Assembly (NCBI GenBank): GCA_020633055.1
Contig: JACKEJ010000008.1
Coordinates: 62,001-126,000, forward strand
Length of the DNA: 64,000 nt
Direction of reading: 5' to 3'
From: Sandaracinaceae bacterium
GTDB lineage: Bacteria; Myxococcota_A; Polyangia; Polyangiales; Houyiibacteriaceae
The position numbers and the translations under genes are program-made. The notes below the pieces were generated by a model that was not told the DNA's origin, did not search any database, and saw only the letters and a program-made list of their open reading frames with translations. Positions 26,608 through 35,539 of the stretch are shown piece after piece (position 1 is the first letter of the stretch; each line of letters starts with the position of its first letter).

Positions 26608-26766
26608 GTCAGGCCCACCGTGGTGTGTGCAGCATCACTGGGTCCACATAGCGCATGCAGCGCGCGGTGCGTCAAGTGCGTGGCCCGCGTCGGCGCCACC
26701 AGCGACACGAGACACGCCACCGAAAGCTCTGGGAACCACGGGCGATGGCTGTGCTAGCCTGCGCCC

Positions 26767-27438
26767 GTGCCCTCGCTGGACGCTGGACGCTCGCTTCTGC
26801 CCACACCGTCATCGCTGGCGCGCGCCGTGGGGCTGGCTGCGCTGCTCTCGGGCTGCGGCGGCGCTTCGGCCGGGACACCCCCGCGCGACACCGCGCGCGC
26901 GTACGCCGAGGCGGTGCGCCGTGGAGACGCCGAGTCGGTCTACGCGCTCCTCGACGCCGAGACCCGTGCCGGGCTGACGCTGGAGCAGCTGCGCGCTCAG
27001 CTGGCCGAGAGCCCGGAAGAGCTGCGCGAGCAGGCCGCCGCAGTGGACGCCGCGCTGGCCGACCCGCAGCTGGTGCAGACGCGCGCGCGCGTACCGCTGC
27101 GCTCGGGGCAGCACGCGGTGCTGGTGATCGAGAGCGACCGCTGGCGCCTCGTGGGCACGCTGCTGGACTCGGTCTCGCTCGCCACGCCCGAAGACGCGGT
27201 CATGGCGTTCCGGAGCGCGCTGGCTCGTCGCAGCCTGCCCAGCATCACGCGCATCCTCGCGCGTGCCCCGCGCGCCGAGATCGACGCGCAGATCGAGCGC
27301 TTCCTGGAGGACACCGAGGACGAGCCCGCGCTCGACGTGGACATCCAGGACAACGAGGCCACGGTGCGCACCCCCAGCGGTCGCGTCATCCGCATGGTGC
27401 GCGAGGCCGGCGAGTGGCACGTGGTCAGCGTGGAGTAG
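26767..27438 (+). CDS. Lipoprotein with two similar alpha-helical/NTF2-like halves
   Basis: A 223-residue lipoprotein (signal AALLSGC). After a short linker come two related segments, each opening with a small helix-turn of the type DTARAYAEAVRRGDAESVYAL and DAVMAFRSALARRSLPSITR and closing with a beta hairpin ending in WRLV or WHVVSVE. This resembles secreted NTF2-like or lumazine-binding-like domains that bind small ligands, but I cannot name the family. GTG at 26767 precedes the signal. It diverges from ruvC over 159 bases in which I see no clear element. Confidence 0.7.
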   Translation: MPSLDAGRSLLPTPSSLARAVGLAALLSGCGGASAGTPPRDTARAYAEAVRRGDAESVYALLDAETRAGLTLEQLRAQLAESPEELREQAAAVDAALADPQLVQTRARVPLRSGQHAVLVIESDRWRLVGTLLDSVSLATPEDAVMAFRSALARRSLPSITRILARAPRAEIDAQIERFLEDTEDEPALDVDIQDNEATVRTPSGRVIRMVREAGEWHVVSVE

Positions 27439-27448
27439 GCGCTCGGCC

Positions 27449-28414
27449 TCAGCGCACGCGGTCGCTGTAGCGCACGCGGTTGGCCCCCTCGATGGCGCCA
27501 GCGAACGCGCGGTCGAGCTCGGTCTGGCGGCGCTGCCGGTCGTTGCTGCGGCTGGGCGGCTCGCGCATGGACGTGACCAGCGCGTTGGACGCGCGCACCA
27601 GGGTCTCGAGCCCGCGCAGGAACGCCAGGTACTGCCCCTGGTAGAGGTCGGAGTGGATCTCCTGGGGTGCGGACTCGGCGCGCGGCTTGATCTCGGCGAC
27701 GCCCGCGGCGATGGTCTGCGTCACACGCGACAGCGCGTCGAGGTCGAGGGTCGGCGCGTTCAGGATGTCGCGCATGGCCTCCACCTCGTTCATCAGGCTC
27801 AGGTGGAAGTAGCGGAAGTTGCGCCCATAGCGACGCTCCGTGTCCTGCAGCACGGTCGCCCGTCGCGCGCGACTCTCGGAGTCGATGAACGTCAGCAGCT
27901 CCGTGTCCGCCGCGAAGTACGCCTGGTAGGCCCCCATGAGCTGCCGGTGGTACGTGTTGCCCTGCGCGCACGCGTCCGTCGTGTAGCCGCGGTCACGGTG
28001 GTAGTACGCGTAGGCCCCATTCCATGCCGGGAGCTCGGCCGCCGCCGCGTCGAGCATGGCGGTCGCGAGGGCGTCCTGCGGGAGGCGCGGCGCGCGACGG
28101 AGACGCCGACGGAAGGCCGGGATGGTCCCGGTCGCGTCCCCAGCGTGGTACATGCCGCGCCCTGGCTGCCGCTCGGCGGTGCAGGGGTTGTCCGCGGGGA
28201 GCCCCTCCAACGTGGGCACATAATTGTCGTGACGCGCGCGCATGGCCCGCGTGAACGTGTTGTGGATCTCGATGTAGAGCTCGAGCTTGTCACTCCGCGC
28301 GTCGGCGCGCGCGTGGGCCTCGAGGACGCTGCTCTGCCCCAAGGTGGCGAGCGACGGCAGCAGCACGGACGAAGCGGCCCAAGCCGCGAGCACCAGACAG
28401 AACGTTCTGATCAC
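27449..28414 (-). CDS. YiiG/DUF3829-family secreted protein
   Basis: A 321-residue protein with a Sec signal (VLAAWAASSVLLPSLATL) and an all-helical mature region: KLELYIEIHNTFTRAMRARHDNY at the start and a closing helix rich in Arg and Glu. The pattern KLxxYIxxxN at the head fits DUF3829 (YiiG-like) proteins, whose role is unknown. GTG at 28414 is preferred because AGGAGGTG sits directly upstream of it; a GTG two codons earlier overlaps that site. Converges with the preceding lipoprotein gene after 10 bases. Confidence 0.72.
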   Translation of the reverse strand: MIRTFCLVLAAWAASSVLLPSLATLGQSSVLEAHARADARSDKLELYIEIHNTFTRAMRARHDNYVPTLEGLPADNPCTAERQPGRGMYHAGDATGTIPAFRRRLRRAPRLPQDALATAMLDAAAAELPAWNGAYAYYHRDRGYTTDACAQGNTYHRQLMGAYQAYFAADTELLTFIDSESRARRATVLQDTERRYGRNFRYFHLSLMNEVEAMRDILNAPTLDLDALSRVTQTIAAGVAEIKPRAESAPQEIHSDLYQGQYLAFLRGLETLVRASNALVTSMREPPSRSNDRQRRQTELDRAFAGAIEGANRVRYSDRVR

Positions 28415-28522
28415 ATTCACCTCCTAGAACCCCGAGCCCCTCTCCTGGCGCGCAAGGTAGGCGACGTGCGCGTCTCCAGCCAGCCGCACGCGTCCATTTT
28501 GGGTTCTGACCGGGTCTCGCGG

Positions 28523-28550
28523 TTGTCATTCGTGACCGAGGGGATACTCT
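28523..28550 (+). promoter_or_regulatory. Candidate sigma-70-like promoter for the MopE-repeat gene
   Basis: TTGTCA (28523-28528) is followed after 16 bases by TACTCT (28545-28550), 38 bases before the start codon at 28589. The -35 is a 5/6 match and the -10 is weak. It lies in an unusually A/T-containing stretch for this window. Confidence 0.35.
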
Positions 28551-28588
28551 TTTCGTGCGCCCGACTACGGGCGGTGGGCAGGAGTGTG

Positions 28589-31033
28589 ATGGTGGTGTGC
28601 ACGCAGGGGCGTTCGAGGTTTGCGCGGGCTTGGGCCCTGATCGGGGTCGTTGGACTGGGACTCGCGGTAGCGGGATGTGGTGGCGACCTGACGCCCCCTG
28701 GCGACGCTGGCGGCACGTGCGCGAGCCCGAGCGACTGCGACGATGGCCTGTTCTGCAATGGCGCCGAGCAGTGTGCGCCTGGTGACCCGAACGCAGGCGC
28801 CGACGGGTGTGTGGCGGGCACGCCCCCGTGCGCTGTGGCCTCGTGCGACGAGACCGGCGGGCGCTGCGACACCACCGACTGCACCACACCCGACGTCGAC
28901 GGTGACGGCTACGACTCGGTGGCGTGCGGTGGGTCCGACTGCGACGACGACGACGCCGACCGGAACCCGGGGGCGCCCGAGCGCTGCGAGGGCATGCTCG
29001 GAAACGGACAGCCCGCGGCCGACCACGACGAGGACTGCAACCCGTGCACCGTCCGCTCCACCGCGAACGGCAGCGTGGACGGCGACATGGACATCGACGG
29101 ATACCCCGCCGACACCTGCAGCAACCCGTGGGACGGGCCCAGCGCGCCTTCGGGCTGCGACCCGATGCTGACGCGCCGCGACGACGACGCGATGACCGTG
29201 CACGGCTCCGACTGCGACGACGACGCGAGCGGCGTCCACCCGAACCTGCTCGAGACCTGCGACGAAGTCGACAACGACTGCGACGGGACCGTCGACAACG
29301 GCAGCTTCTTCTTCGACGCAGATGGCGACGGGTACGGGGACGCCGCCATGCCCGGGACCGTCTGCGGCCCGCGCTGGGTCTCGAACGACGACGACTGCGA
29401 CGACACGCATCAGTTCACGTACCCGGGGGCCACCGAGCGCTGCGACGGGAAGGACAACGACTGCTCTCTGCCAGGCGCTCAGCGCGGCGGGCCCGACACC
29501 TCCGAGGACGCCGACGGCGACCAGCACACGTCACCGCTGGCCACGTGTCTCGGCCGCGGCGAGGTGGGGGCGCTCGGGTGGGAGTACGTGCGGGACGACT
29601 GCAACGACGGCGAGGCCACCATCTACGCCGGGGCCCCCGAGATCTGCGGCAACAACGTGGACGAGAACTGCAACCTGGTGGCCGACGACCCCATGCGGAC
29701 GGTCTACGCCGATACGGACGGCGACGGCCACGGGAACCCGAGCGCGTCGATGCAGGTGTTCAGCTGCGGGGCCGTCGTGGGCTACGCCGACGTGGGCGAC
29801 GACTGCGACGACACGCGCGGCAACCGCTTCCCCGGCAACACGGAGGTGTGCGACCGCATCGACAACGACTGCAGCGCGGGCTCCCCTGTGGCGACCGAGG
29901 AGGACAGCGACAACGACGGGCACGCAGCGATCGGCGCGCCTTGCGCAGCCATGGGCGAGCTGGGGGCCACGCCCGGCGCGTTCCCCCGCGACGACTGCAA
30001 CGACGCGCAGGTGAGCTGGCACCCGGGCGCGACCGAGTCGTGCAACATGGGCGAGGATCGCAACTGCAACGGGCAGACGGGTCAGGCCGACGCGGCGTGC
30101 GCTTGCACCAACGGCATGATGCGGTCGTGTGGCACGGATCGCGGTGAGTGCACCCTCGGCAACCAGGTGTGCGGCGTGGGCACGTCGGGTCAGTGGGGGA
30201 CGTGCAGCACCACCCTGCCCGGCACCAACCCGGACACGGCCTGCGACGGGGACGACGACGACTGCGACGGCCGCGTGGACGAGGCGCCGGTGTGCACCAC
30301 CCTCTGGGACGCCGGGGACTTCAACACCACCCGCCTCAACTGCGCGGGCAGCAATTGCTTCACGAGCGCGACCGACCAGTACGGTCTGCTGGCCAACGAA
30401 GACGTCACGCGGCGAGGCGTGTACACGCGCTACGCCTCCCAGACGACACAGCTGTGGCGCATGGACGCCGACGTGTACATCAACCCGGGCTACACGGCCC
30501 CCGCGCCCGCCACGGCCCCGGTCGCAGCCACCCTGAGCATCGGAGCCTTCGCGACGGGTACGGTCCCGAGCGGGGCGAACGAGCCGACCTCGGACGGTCT
30601 CTACGCCCGCTGGGACACGCTCTCGAATACCCTGTTCTTGCAATTCCGAAGCGGGGGCACGGCGACCACCCTGGACACGGACGGGCTGTCGGCGAGCTGT
30701 AGGCTCTATGGCAACACCGCCACCGCGACCCACAGGATGACGCTCGAGTACACGACCCTGTTCGGGGCCGCTACCAGCGTCGTCGCAGAGGTGTACCGGG
30801 GCAACACGCTGTGCGGGCGAGCGTCGGCCGAGATTGGCCTCGACTCGCCCGAGAACGGCCCGCTCCTGGCGTTGCTACAGACGTGGAGGGCCAAGTTCTT
30901 CTATGGTGTGTGGAGCACGTCCTCTCCCGAAGGTGCGCTCGGCTACTTCGACACGGCGCGCGTGGACCAGCTCGAGATCCGCCGACAGTCCGGGCTCACG
31001 GGCTCCGGCCCATGCGACTTCTGTCCGCTCTGA
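28589..31033 (+). CDS. MopE-repeat (putative metal-binding motif) lipoprotein
   Basis: An 814-residue surface or periplasmic lipoprotein (signal LGLAVAGC). Residues about 95-590 hold seven repeats of the form DCDDxxxxxxPGAxExCDxxDNDC, the putative metal-binding motif family named after MopE; the Asp-rich loops resemble calcium-binding thrombospondin-3-type repeats. The last 240 residues form a beta-rich, Trp- and Asn-containing domain (starting LWDAGDFNTTRLNC) of a lectin/LamG-like character. ATG at 28589 follows CAGGAG; the frame is open far upstream but antisense to the DUF3829 gene. Myxobacteria encode many such proteins; the ligand is not known. Confidence 0.88.
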   Translation: MVVCTQGRSRFARAWALIGVVGLGLAVAGCGGDLTPPGDAGGTCASPSDCDDGLFCNGAEQCAPGDPNAGADGCVAGTPPCAVASCDETGGRCDTTDCTTPDVDGDGYDSVACGGSDCDDDDADRNPGAPERCEGMLGNGQPAADHDEDCNPCTVRSTANGSVDGDMDIDGYPADTCSNPWDGPSAPSGCDPMLTRRDDDAMTVHGSDCDDDASGVHPNLLETCDEVDNDCDGTVDNGSFFFDADGDGYGDAAMPGTVCGPRWVSNDDDCDDTHQFTYPGATERCDGKDNDCSLPGAQRGGPDTSEDADGDQHTSPLATCLGRGEVGALGWEYVRDDCNDGEATIYAGAPEICGNNVDENCNLVADDPMRTVYADTDGDGHGNPSASMQVFSCGAVVGYADVGDDCDDTRGNRFPGNTEVCDRIDNDCSAGSPVATEEDSDNDGHAAIGAPCAAMGELGATPGAFPRDDCNDAQVSWHPGATESCNMGEDRNCNGQTGQADAACACTNGMMRSCGTDRGECTLGNQVCGVGTSGQWGTCSTTLPGTNPDTACDGDDDDCDGRVDEAPVCTTLWDAGDFNTTRLNCAGSNCFTSATDQYGLLANEDVTRRGVYTRYASQTTQLWRMDADVYINPGYTAPAPATAPVAATLSIGAFATGTVPSGANEPTSDGLYARWDTLSNTLFLQFRSGGTATTLDTDGLSASCRLYGNTATATHRMTLEYTTLFGAATSVVAEVYRGNTLCGRASAEIGLDSPENGPLLALLQTWRAKFFYGVWSTSSPEGALGYFDTARVDQLEIRRQSGLTGSGPCDFCPL

Positions 31034-31075
31034 CCGGTGCGACAGGCCCGACGTCGACGGCCGCGGCTGGCGCAC

Positions 31076-31103
31076 ACCGGCGCACATCATCCGCTGCGCC
31101 GGT
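31076..31103 (+). terminator. Strong hairpin after the MopE-repeat gene
   Basis: ACCGGCGCA (31076-31084) pairs perfectly with TGCGCCGGT (31095-31103), a 9-bp GC-rich stem around a 10-base loop, 42 bases past the stop. The bases after it (TCGTGTCGTGTT) are only moderately T-rich. Confidence 0.5.
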
Positions 31104-31159
31104 TCGTGTCGTGTTGGAAATCACGTTCCCGGCGGCGCGTGTCGTGCGATAACGTGCCG

Positions 31160-32455
31160 ATGCGGTCGCGGAATCTCTCCTGGGTAGCCTCAACATGTTC
31201 GACGCCAGCCCGTCTGCGCACGTCGTGCTTCGCGCGACGCGGACGGGTCGCGCTGATGCTCGCGGCCGGCGTCGTGGGCTCGGTCGCGGGGTGCGGGGAC
31301 GGTGACGCACCGCCCATCGACGACGGGACGCTCCGTCCACTGGTCGAGCTCGGACGGCACCGCGTGGAGGTGGCGGAGTCGCGCCAGGTGGTGCCGAGCG
31401 CGGGGCTCCCCGACGAGGTCACGCCGCAGCAGTCGAACAACAACGTGGACGTGATCCGTCACGAAGGGCGCGTGTACATGGCGTGGCGCACCGCGCCAGA
31501 CCACTTCGCCGGACCGAACACGGTCATGTACGTGGTGAGCAGCGCCGACGAGGTGACCTGGCGCTACGAGGCCGAGTTCGCGCTGGGCACGGACGTGCGC
31601 GAGCCGCGCTTCCTCGCGGTGGATGGCACGCTGTTCCTGTACATGAGCGTGCTGGGCGTGAGCGAGCTGGAGTTCATGCCCATGGGCGTGCGCTACGCGA
31701 CGCTGCCTCCGGGCGGCAGCTGGAGCGCGCTGAGCGAGCTCTACGGCGACGACACCCTGGTGTGGCGCCCGGCCACCATGCGCGACGGGCGCCACTTCAT
31801 GACGGCCTACAACGGCGGCGTGCACATCTACACGTTCGACGGCGAGCCGCTGCAGATCCACTTCCGCACCAGCACCGACGGCATCCACTGGACGCCCGTC
31901 GGAACGGACTCCGTCGTGTACGAAGGGGGCGGGAGCGAGACGGCCTACACGCTGGCCGACAACGGCGACCTGTTCGCCGTCATCCGCGTCGAAGCGGCCG
32001 ACGCGTTGGGTCTCGGCAGCCGCGTGTGCCACGCCCCCAGCGACGACCTCGGCAACTGGACGTGCGAGACGGACTTCAAGAAGTACGACTCGCCCCACAT
32101 GTTCGCCTACGACGGCGAGATCTACCTCGTGGGTCGACGCAACGTCACCGAGACGGGCTACTTCGGCGGCGAGGGACTGAGCAACGCGACGATCGCGAAC
32201 CTACGCTACGTGGCCGCGCCCAAGCGCTGCAGCCTGTGGCGCATCGTGCAGGACGAGCTGCGCGTGGCGTACATCACCGACCTCCCCAGCAACGGCGACA
32301 CGTGCTTTCCGAGCGTGATCGAAGGCGACGAGCCCGGCGAGTTCATCGTCTACGACTACAGCTCCGACCCGGACGGCCCCGAGCTCAGCTGGCGCCCCGG
32401 GCAGCTGGGCCCGACGCAGCTCTACCGCCACGTGCTGCGCTTCCGCCGCCGGTAG
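31160..32455 (+). CDS. Sialidase-like beta-propeller lipoprotein
   Basis: A 431-residue lipoprotein (signal MLAAGVVGSVAGC). The mature protein is all beta, with a series of propeller blades recognisable by repeats such as VDVIRHEGRVYMAWRT, FRTSTDGIHWTPVGT and DSPHMFAYDGEIYLVGR. The STDGIHWTP blade is an Asp-box, typical of sialidases and related glycoside hydrolases or binding propellers. Catalytic residues of true sialidases (Arg triad, Tyr, Glu) cannot be established by eye, so a binding role is equally possible. The ATG at 31160 is chosen because it gives a short basic leader before the lipobox. Confidence 0.7.
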   Translation: MRSRNLSWVASTCSTPARLRTSCFARRGRVALMLAAGVVGSVAGCGDGDAPPIDDGTLRPLVELGRHRVEVAESRQVVPSAGLPDEVTPQQSNNNVDVIRHEGRVYMAWRTAPDHFAGPNTVMYVVSSADEVTWRYEAEFALGTDVREPRFLAVDGTLFLYMSVLGVSELEFMPMGVRYATLPPGGSWSALSELYGDDTLVWRPATMRDGRHFMTAYNGGVHIYTFDGEPLQIHFRTSTDGIHWTPVGTDSVVYEGGGSETAYTLADNGDLFAVIRVEAADALGLGSRVCHAPSDDLGNWTCETDFKKYDSPHMFAYDGEIYLVGRRNVTETGYFGGEGLSNATIANLRYVAAPKRCSLWRIVQDELRVAYITDLPSNGDTCFPSVIEGDEPGEFIVYDYSSDPDGPELSWRPGQLGPTQLYRHVLRFRRR

Positions 32456-32556
32456 ACGTTCCGCGACCGACGCGGGCGGCAAGTAGCCCTCCGGCTGCCA
32501 GCGAGAGGAGGGGAGGGAAGACGGGCTGCTCGCGTCCTGGTCGTGCTTCGGCTTGC

Positions 32557-32577
32557 ATGTACGTACATCGTACGTAC
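32557..32577. promoter_or_regulatory. Two-site palindromic operator upstream of brnT
   Basis: ATGTACGTACAT (32557-32568) is a perfect 12-bp palindrome, and the octamer GTACGTAC occurs twice, at 32559 and 32570, exactly 11 bp apart, so both face the same side of the helix. The pair ends nine bases before the brnT start codon. BrnA (or BrnT-BrnA) represses its own promoter in characterised systems; this is a strong candidate for that site. Confidence 0.6.
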
Positions 32578-32586
32578 CATGAAGCG

Positions 32587-32874
32587 ATGCCCAACCTCCG
32601 GTTCGAGTGGGACGAGCGGAAGAACAGCGCGAATCGACGCAAACACCAGGTTGGTTTCGAGGAAGCACAGACAGCCTTCGCCGATGACCTCGGCCTGGTG
32701 ATCGACGACCCAGACCACTCACACGACGAGGAGCGCTTCGTCCTCCTCGGGATGAGCTCCGCGCCGAGGCTGCTGGTGGTCTGTCACTGCGTGCGCGAGG
32801 CCGGGGACGTCATCCGCATCATCTCGGCACGCAAGGCGAACACCGCGGAGAGGCGCGCATACCACGAGAGGTGA
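32587..32874 (+). CDS. brnT: BrnT-family toxin
   Basis: A 95-residue RelE-fold ribonuclease toxin. The family opening FEWDERKNSANRRKHQVGFEEA and the closing IRIISARKANTAERRAYHER match BrnT very well; the ISARKA strand with its basic residues is part of the active site in the family. ATG at 32587 reproduces the normal family length; an in-frame ATG at 32557 would add ten residues but lies within the operator palindrome. The stop overlaps the start region of brnA. The module is less GC-rich than its surroundings, as is usual for mobile toxin-antitoxin pairs. Confidence 0.92.
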   Translation: MPNLRFEWDERKNSANRRKHQVGFEEAQTAFADDLGLVIDDPDHSHDEERFVLLGMSSAPRLLVVCHCVREAGDVIRIISARKANTAERRAYHER

Positions 32875-32879
32875 GCACC

Positions 32880-33113
32880 ATGAAGAAGCAGTACGACTTC
32901 ACCAACGCACGACCCAACCCATACGCCAAGCGACTGAAGAAGTCGGTCACGATCCGTCTCGACCAAGACGCGCTCGCGTATTTCCAGTCCCTCTCGGAGG
33001 AGTCTGGAATCCCCTATCAGACGTTGATCAACCTGTACCTCCGAGACTGCGCAGCGACACGCAAGAAGCTGCACCTCAACTGGAAGGCCAGCTCCGAGAA
33101 GGGTGCTGCCTGA
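32880..33113 (+). CDS. brnA: BrnA-family antitoxin
   Basis: A 77-residue antitoxin: a flexible N-terminus that covers BrnT (KKQYDFTNARPNPYAK) and a ribbon-helix-helix DNA-binding domain (KKSVTIRLDQDALAYFQSLS, then GIPYQTLINLYLRDC). The order toxin first, antitoxin second is normal for brnTA. ATG at 32880 is preceded by GAGAGG at good spacing; GTG at 32871 overlaps the brnT stop and is the alternative. BrnA autoregulates the operon in characterised systems, probably through the GTACGTAC pair upstream. Confidence 0.92.
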   Translation: MKKQYDFTNARPNPYAKRLKKSVTIRLDQDALAYFQSLSEESGIPYQTLINLYLRDCAATRKKLHLNWKASSEKGAA

Positions 33114-33168
33114 CGACACCGTGCGGGCGGCCTGGTCGCGCTCGGCGGTGCGCGAAGCAGGACGGCGG

Positions 33169-33894
33169 TCAGTCGCGCACGGCGACGTCGTTCGAGCGCA
33201 CGGAGACTTGCCCATCCTGGCCCACGCAGGCCAGACGCACACGGCTCCCCGTGCCGGGTGGGTTCACGTCCGAGAGCTCCGCCTGGCAGCGCCCCGGCGA
33301 GTGATACAGCCCCTGCATACGGTCGCCCGAGCGCTCCGCGAACAGCCCGTAGCGCGACCCGGACGCGGCGGGGGCCACGACCACCCCCACGACGCTTCCG
33401 GGGAGGGGGTCGCGCAGGGTGGCGCGCAGCCCCCAGGTGGGCGGTGAGTACGGCTCCTGGGAGCCTTCGTTGCGGTACATCTCGACGCTCCGCACGAAGC
33501 ACGGCGCGGGCGCGGCCTCCTGCGCGTCCACCCACGTGACGCGCAGCTCACCGGCCGGGCCCGTGACCACTCCCGCCCCCGCCACGAAGCGGTTGGGGAT
33601 GAGGCGCACCAGCCCGGGCGCCAGCGGGCTCGCGTGGACACGCACGGGGGCGTCGTCGACGGTCATGCTGTAGCGTCCTGCGAACGGCTCGCGGGTCCCG
33701 CCTCCGAAGCTCATGTCGACACCCAACAAGACCGCGCCGGTGCGCCCCAGGCGCGCTCCCGCGGCGGTGCGGTACACCGGCATGAAGCCGGGCTCCGCGC
33801 AGGCGCCCGCGCGGGCCGTGCGCGGGGAGAGGGACGAGAGCGCAGCGGCGCCGAGCGCGCCCGCGGACCAAGCGAGGATGTCACGTCTGAGCAT
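33169..33894 (-). CDS. Secreted protein with Tat-like signal
   Basis: A 241-residue protein. The N-terminus MLRRDILAWSAGALGAAALS followed by ...RTARA is compatible with a twin-arginine signal (RRDIL) or a Sec signal with Ala-x-Ala cleavage. The mature region is beta-rich with four cysteines, starts GACAEPGFMPVYR and ends in alternating strand and turn segments (SRVRLACVGQDGQVSVRSND). No family is recognised. It converges with brnA after 55 bases and diverges from the M16 operon. Confidence 0.65.
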   Translation of the reverse strand: MLRRDILAWSAGALGAAALSSLSPRTARAGACAEPGFMPVYRTAAGARLGRTGAVLLGVDMSFGGGTREPFAGRYSMTVDDAPVRVHASPLAPGLVRLIPNRFVAGAGVVTGPAGELRVTWVDAQEAAPAPCFVRSVEMYRNEGSQEPYSPPTWGLRATLRDPLPGSVVGVVVAPAASGSRYGLFAERSGDRMQGLYHSPGRCQAELSDVNPPGTGSRVRLACVGQDGQVSVRSNDVAVRD

Positions 33895-34006
33895 GGCGTA
33901 CCTTTCTACCACCGCTGCGACCCCTCTGGGTGGCCCGAGCTTGGGCGTCGCGCGCGCGGCAGGACCCTTTCGCGCAAGGCGTGGTCACTCCCCTCTGCTT
34001 CGTGTT

Positions 34007-35539
34007 ATGCGAGACCCCATGACGCCACAGACGCAGAGGACGCAGCTCGGGACCGAGCTCGGCACGCAGCCCGGCACGCACTCCAGAGCGGAGCGCGAAA
34101 CACAGCCCACGACGAAGCCGAAGACACAGCGCACCAGCCGCGTGCGGCTGGCCCTCGGCGCCCTGCTCGTGCTCACGCTCGCGAGCCTCGGCAGCTACGA
34201 CGCCCTCGCGCAGCGTGCGCGCCGGCCGAGCGGCGGAAGCAGCTCCCTGTCGCAGCTGCCCGTGGTGCGCGAGCGCCTGGACAACGGCCTGCGCGTGGTG
34301 ATGAGCCCCGACCGCAGCATCCCCACCGTGGCCGTCGCCATCTACTACGACGTCGGGTCGCGCAACGAGGTGCGCGGGCGCTCGGGCTTCGCCCACCTGT
34401 TCGAGCACATGATGTTCCAGGGCTCGGCCAACGTGCGCAAGGGCGAGCACTTCACGTTCATCGACAGCCGCGGCGGCGACATGAACGGCACCACCAGCTC
34501 GGACCGCACGAACTACTACGAGACCCTGCCCAGCAACGACCTGGCGCTCGGCCTGTGGCTCGAGGCGGACCGCATGCGCTCGCTGGCCATCACGGAGGAG
34601 AACTTCGAGAACCAGCGCCAGACGGTCAAGGAGGAGCGCCGCCAGAGCTACGACAACCGGCCGTACATGAACAGCATCCTGCGCATCAACGAGCTGGCCT
34701 ACGGCAGCTACTGGCCGTACGCGCACTCCACCATCGGCGACATGGCGGACCTGGACGCGGCCACCCTGCCGGATGTGCAGGCCTTCTTCGACGCCTACTA
34801 CCCGCCCAACAACGCGGTGCTCAGCATCTCGGGGGACTTCGACCCGGCCGAGGCCATGGTGCTGGTGCGCCAGTACTTCGGGGACATCCCGTCGCGCCCC
34901 GTGCCCGCCTACGAGCCCGGGCCCATCGCGCCGCAGACGGGCGAGATCGTCGAGAGCATGACGGACCCGCTGGCCCCGTTCCCCGCGTTCCACGTGGACT
35001 ACCGCATCCCCCCCAGCCGCGAGGCAGACCACTACGCGCTCGAGATGCTGGGTCTCATCCTGGGCGATGGCGAGTCCTCGCGCCTGTACCGCATCCTCGT
35101 GAAGGAGCGCGAGATCTGCCAGCAGCTGCACGTCGGCACGGACGACCAGCGGGGCCCGGACCTGTTCTCGGTGTTCGGCATCATGGCCGGCACGCACCAG
35201 CCGGCCGAAGCGCGCCAGGTGGTGTACGAGCAGCTCGAGAGCATCGCGCAGACCGGCGTCACCAACCGTGAGCTGCAGAAGGCGCGCAACCGCGTGGCCT
35301 CGTACTTCGTGTTCGGGATCCAGTCCAGCCTGGACCGCGCCCAGCGCCTGGCGGAGTTCGAGATGTACTACGGCAACGCCGAGCTGCTGCGCACCGAGAT
35401 CGACCACTACAACGCCGTGACGCTGGCCGACATCCAGCGCGTGGCCCAGCAGTACTTCGGCCCCACCCAGCGCACCGTGCTGGACGTGCTGCCGCCCGCC
35501 GCAGCCGCCGGCGCCGCCCAGAACGGAGCGAACCCGTGA
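34007..35539 (+). CDS. M16 family metallopeptidase, catalytic subunit
   Basis: A 510-residue periplasmic peptidase. A basic, Thr/Gln-rich leader precedes a membrane or signal segment (RLALGALLVLTLASLG). The inverted zinc motif HLFEH (His130, Glu133, His134) is intact, with the third ligand Glu about 76 residues later in NQRQTVKEERRQ. The C-terminal half has the second M16 domain, but the usual Arg/Tyr pair of the substrate-binding site is degenerate (SRLYRILVKEREICQQLHVG). The next gene overlaps by four bases and supplies the complementary subunit. ATG at 34019 is an alternative start. Confidence 0.9.
   Translation: MRDPMTPQTQRTQLGTELGTQPGTHSRAERETQPTTKPKTQRTSRVRLALGALLVLTLASLGSYDALAQRARRPSGGSSSLSQLPVVRERLDNGLRVVMSPDRSIPTVAVAIYYDVGSRNEVRGRSGFAHLFEHMMFQGSANVRKGEHFTFIDSRGGDMNGTTSSDRTNYYETLPSNDLALGLWLEADRMRSLAITEENFENQRQTVKEERRQSYDNRPYMNSILRINELAYGSYWPYAHSTIGDMADLDAATLPDVQAFFDAYYPPNNAVLSISGDFDPAEAMVLVRQYFGDIPSRPVPAYEPGPIAPQTGEIVESMTDPLAPFPAFHVDYRIPPSREADHYALEMLGLILGDGESSRLYRILVKEREICQQLHVGTDDQRGPDLFSVFGIMAGTHQPAEARQVVYEQLESIAQTGVTNRELQKARNRVASYFVFGIQSSLDRAQRLAEFEMYYGNAELLRTEIDHYNAVTLADIQRVAQQYFGPTQRTVLDVLPPAAAAGAAQNGANP

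Noticed and set aside
28860..30300. Repeating GACGACGAC-type DNA in the MopE gene as a CRISPR or satellite array
   Set aside because: The spacing follows protein repeats in frame and the units differ in sequence; there are no identical repeats with unique spacers.
33169..33894. Assigning the secreted protein to a copper or cupredoxin family
   Set aside because: No clear metal-ligand motif could be seen, so it was left without a function.
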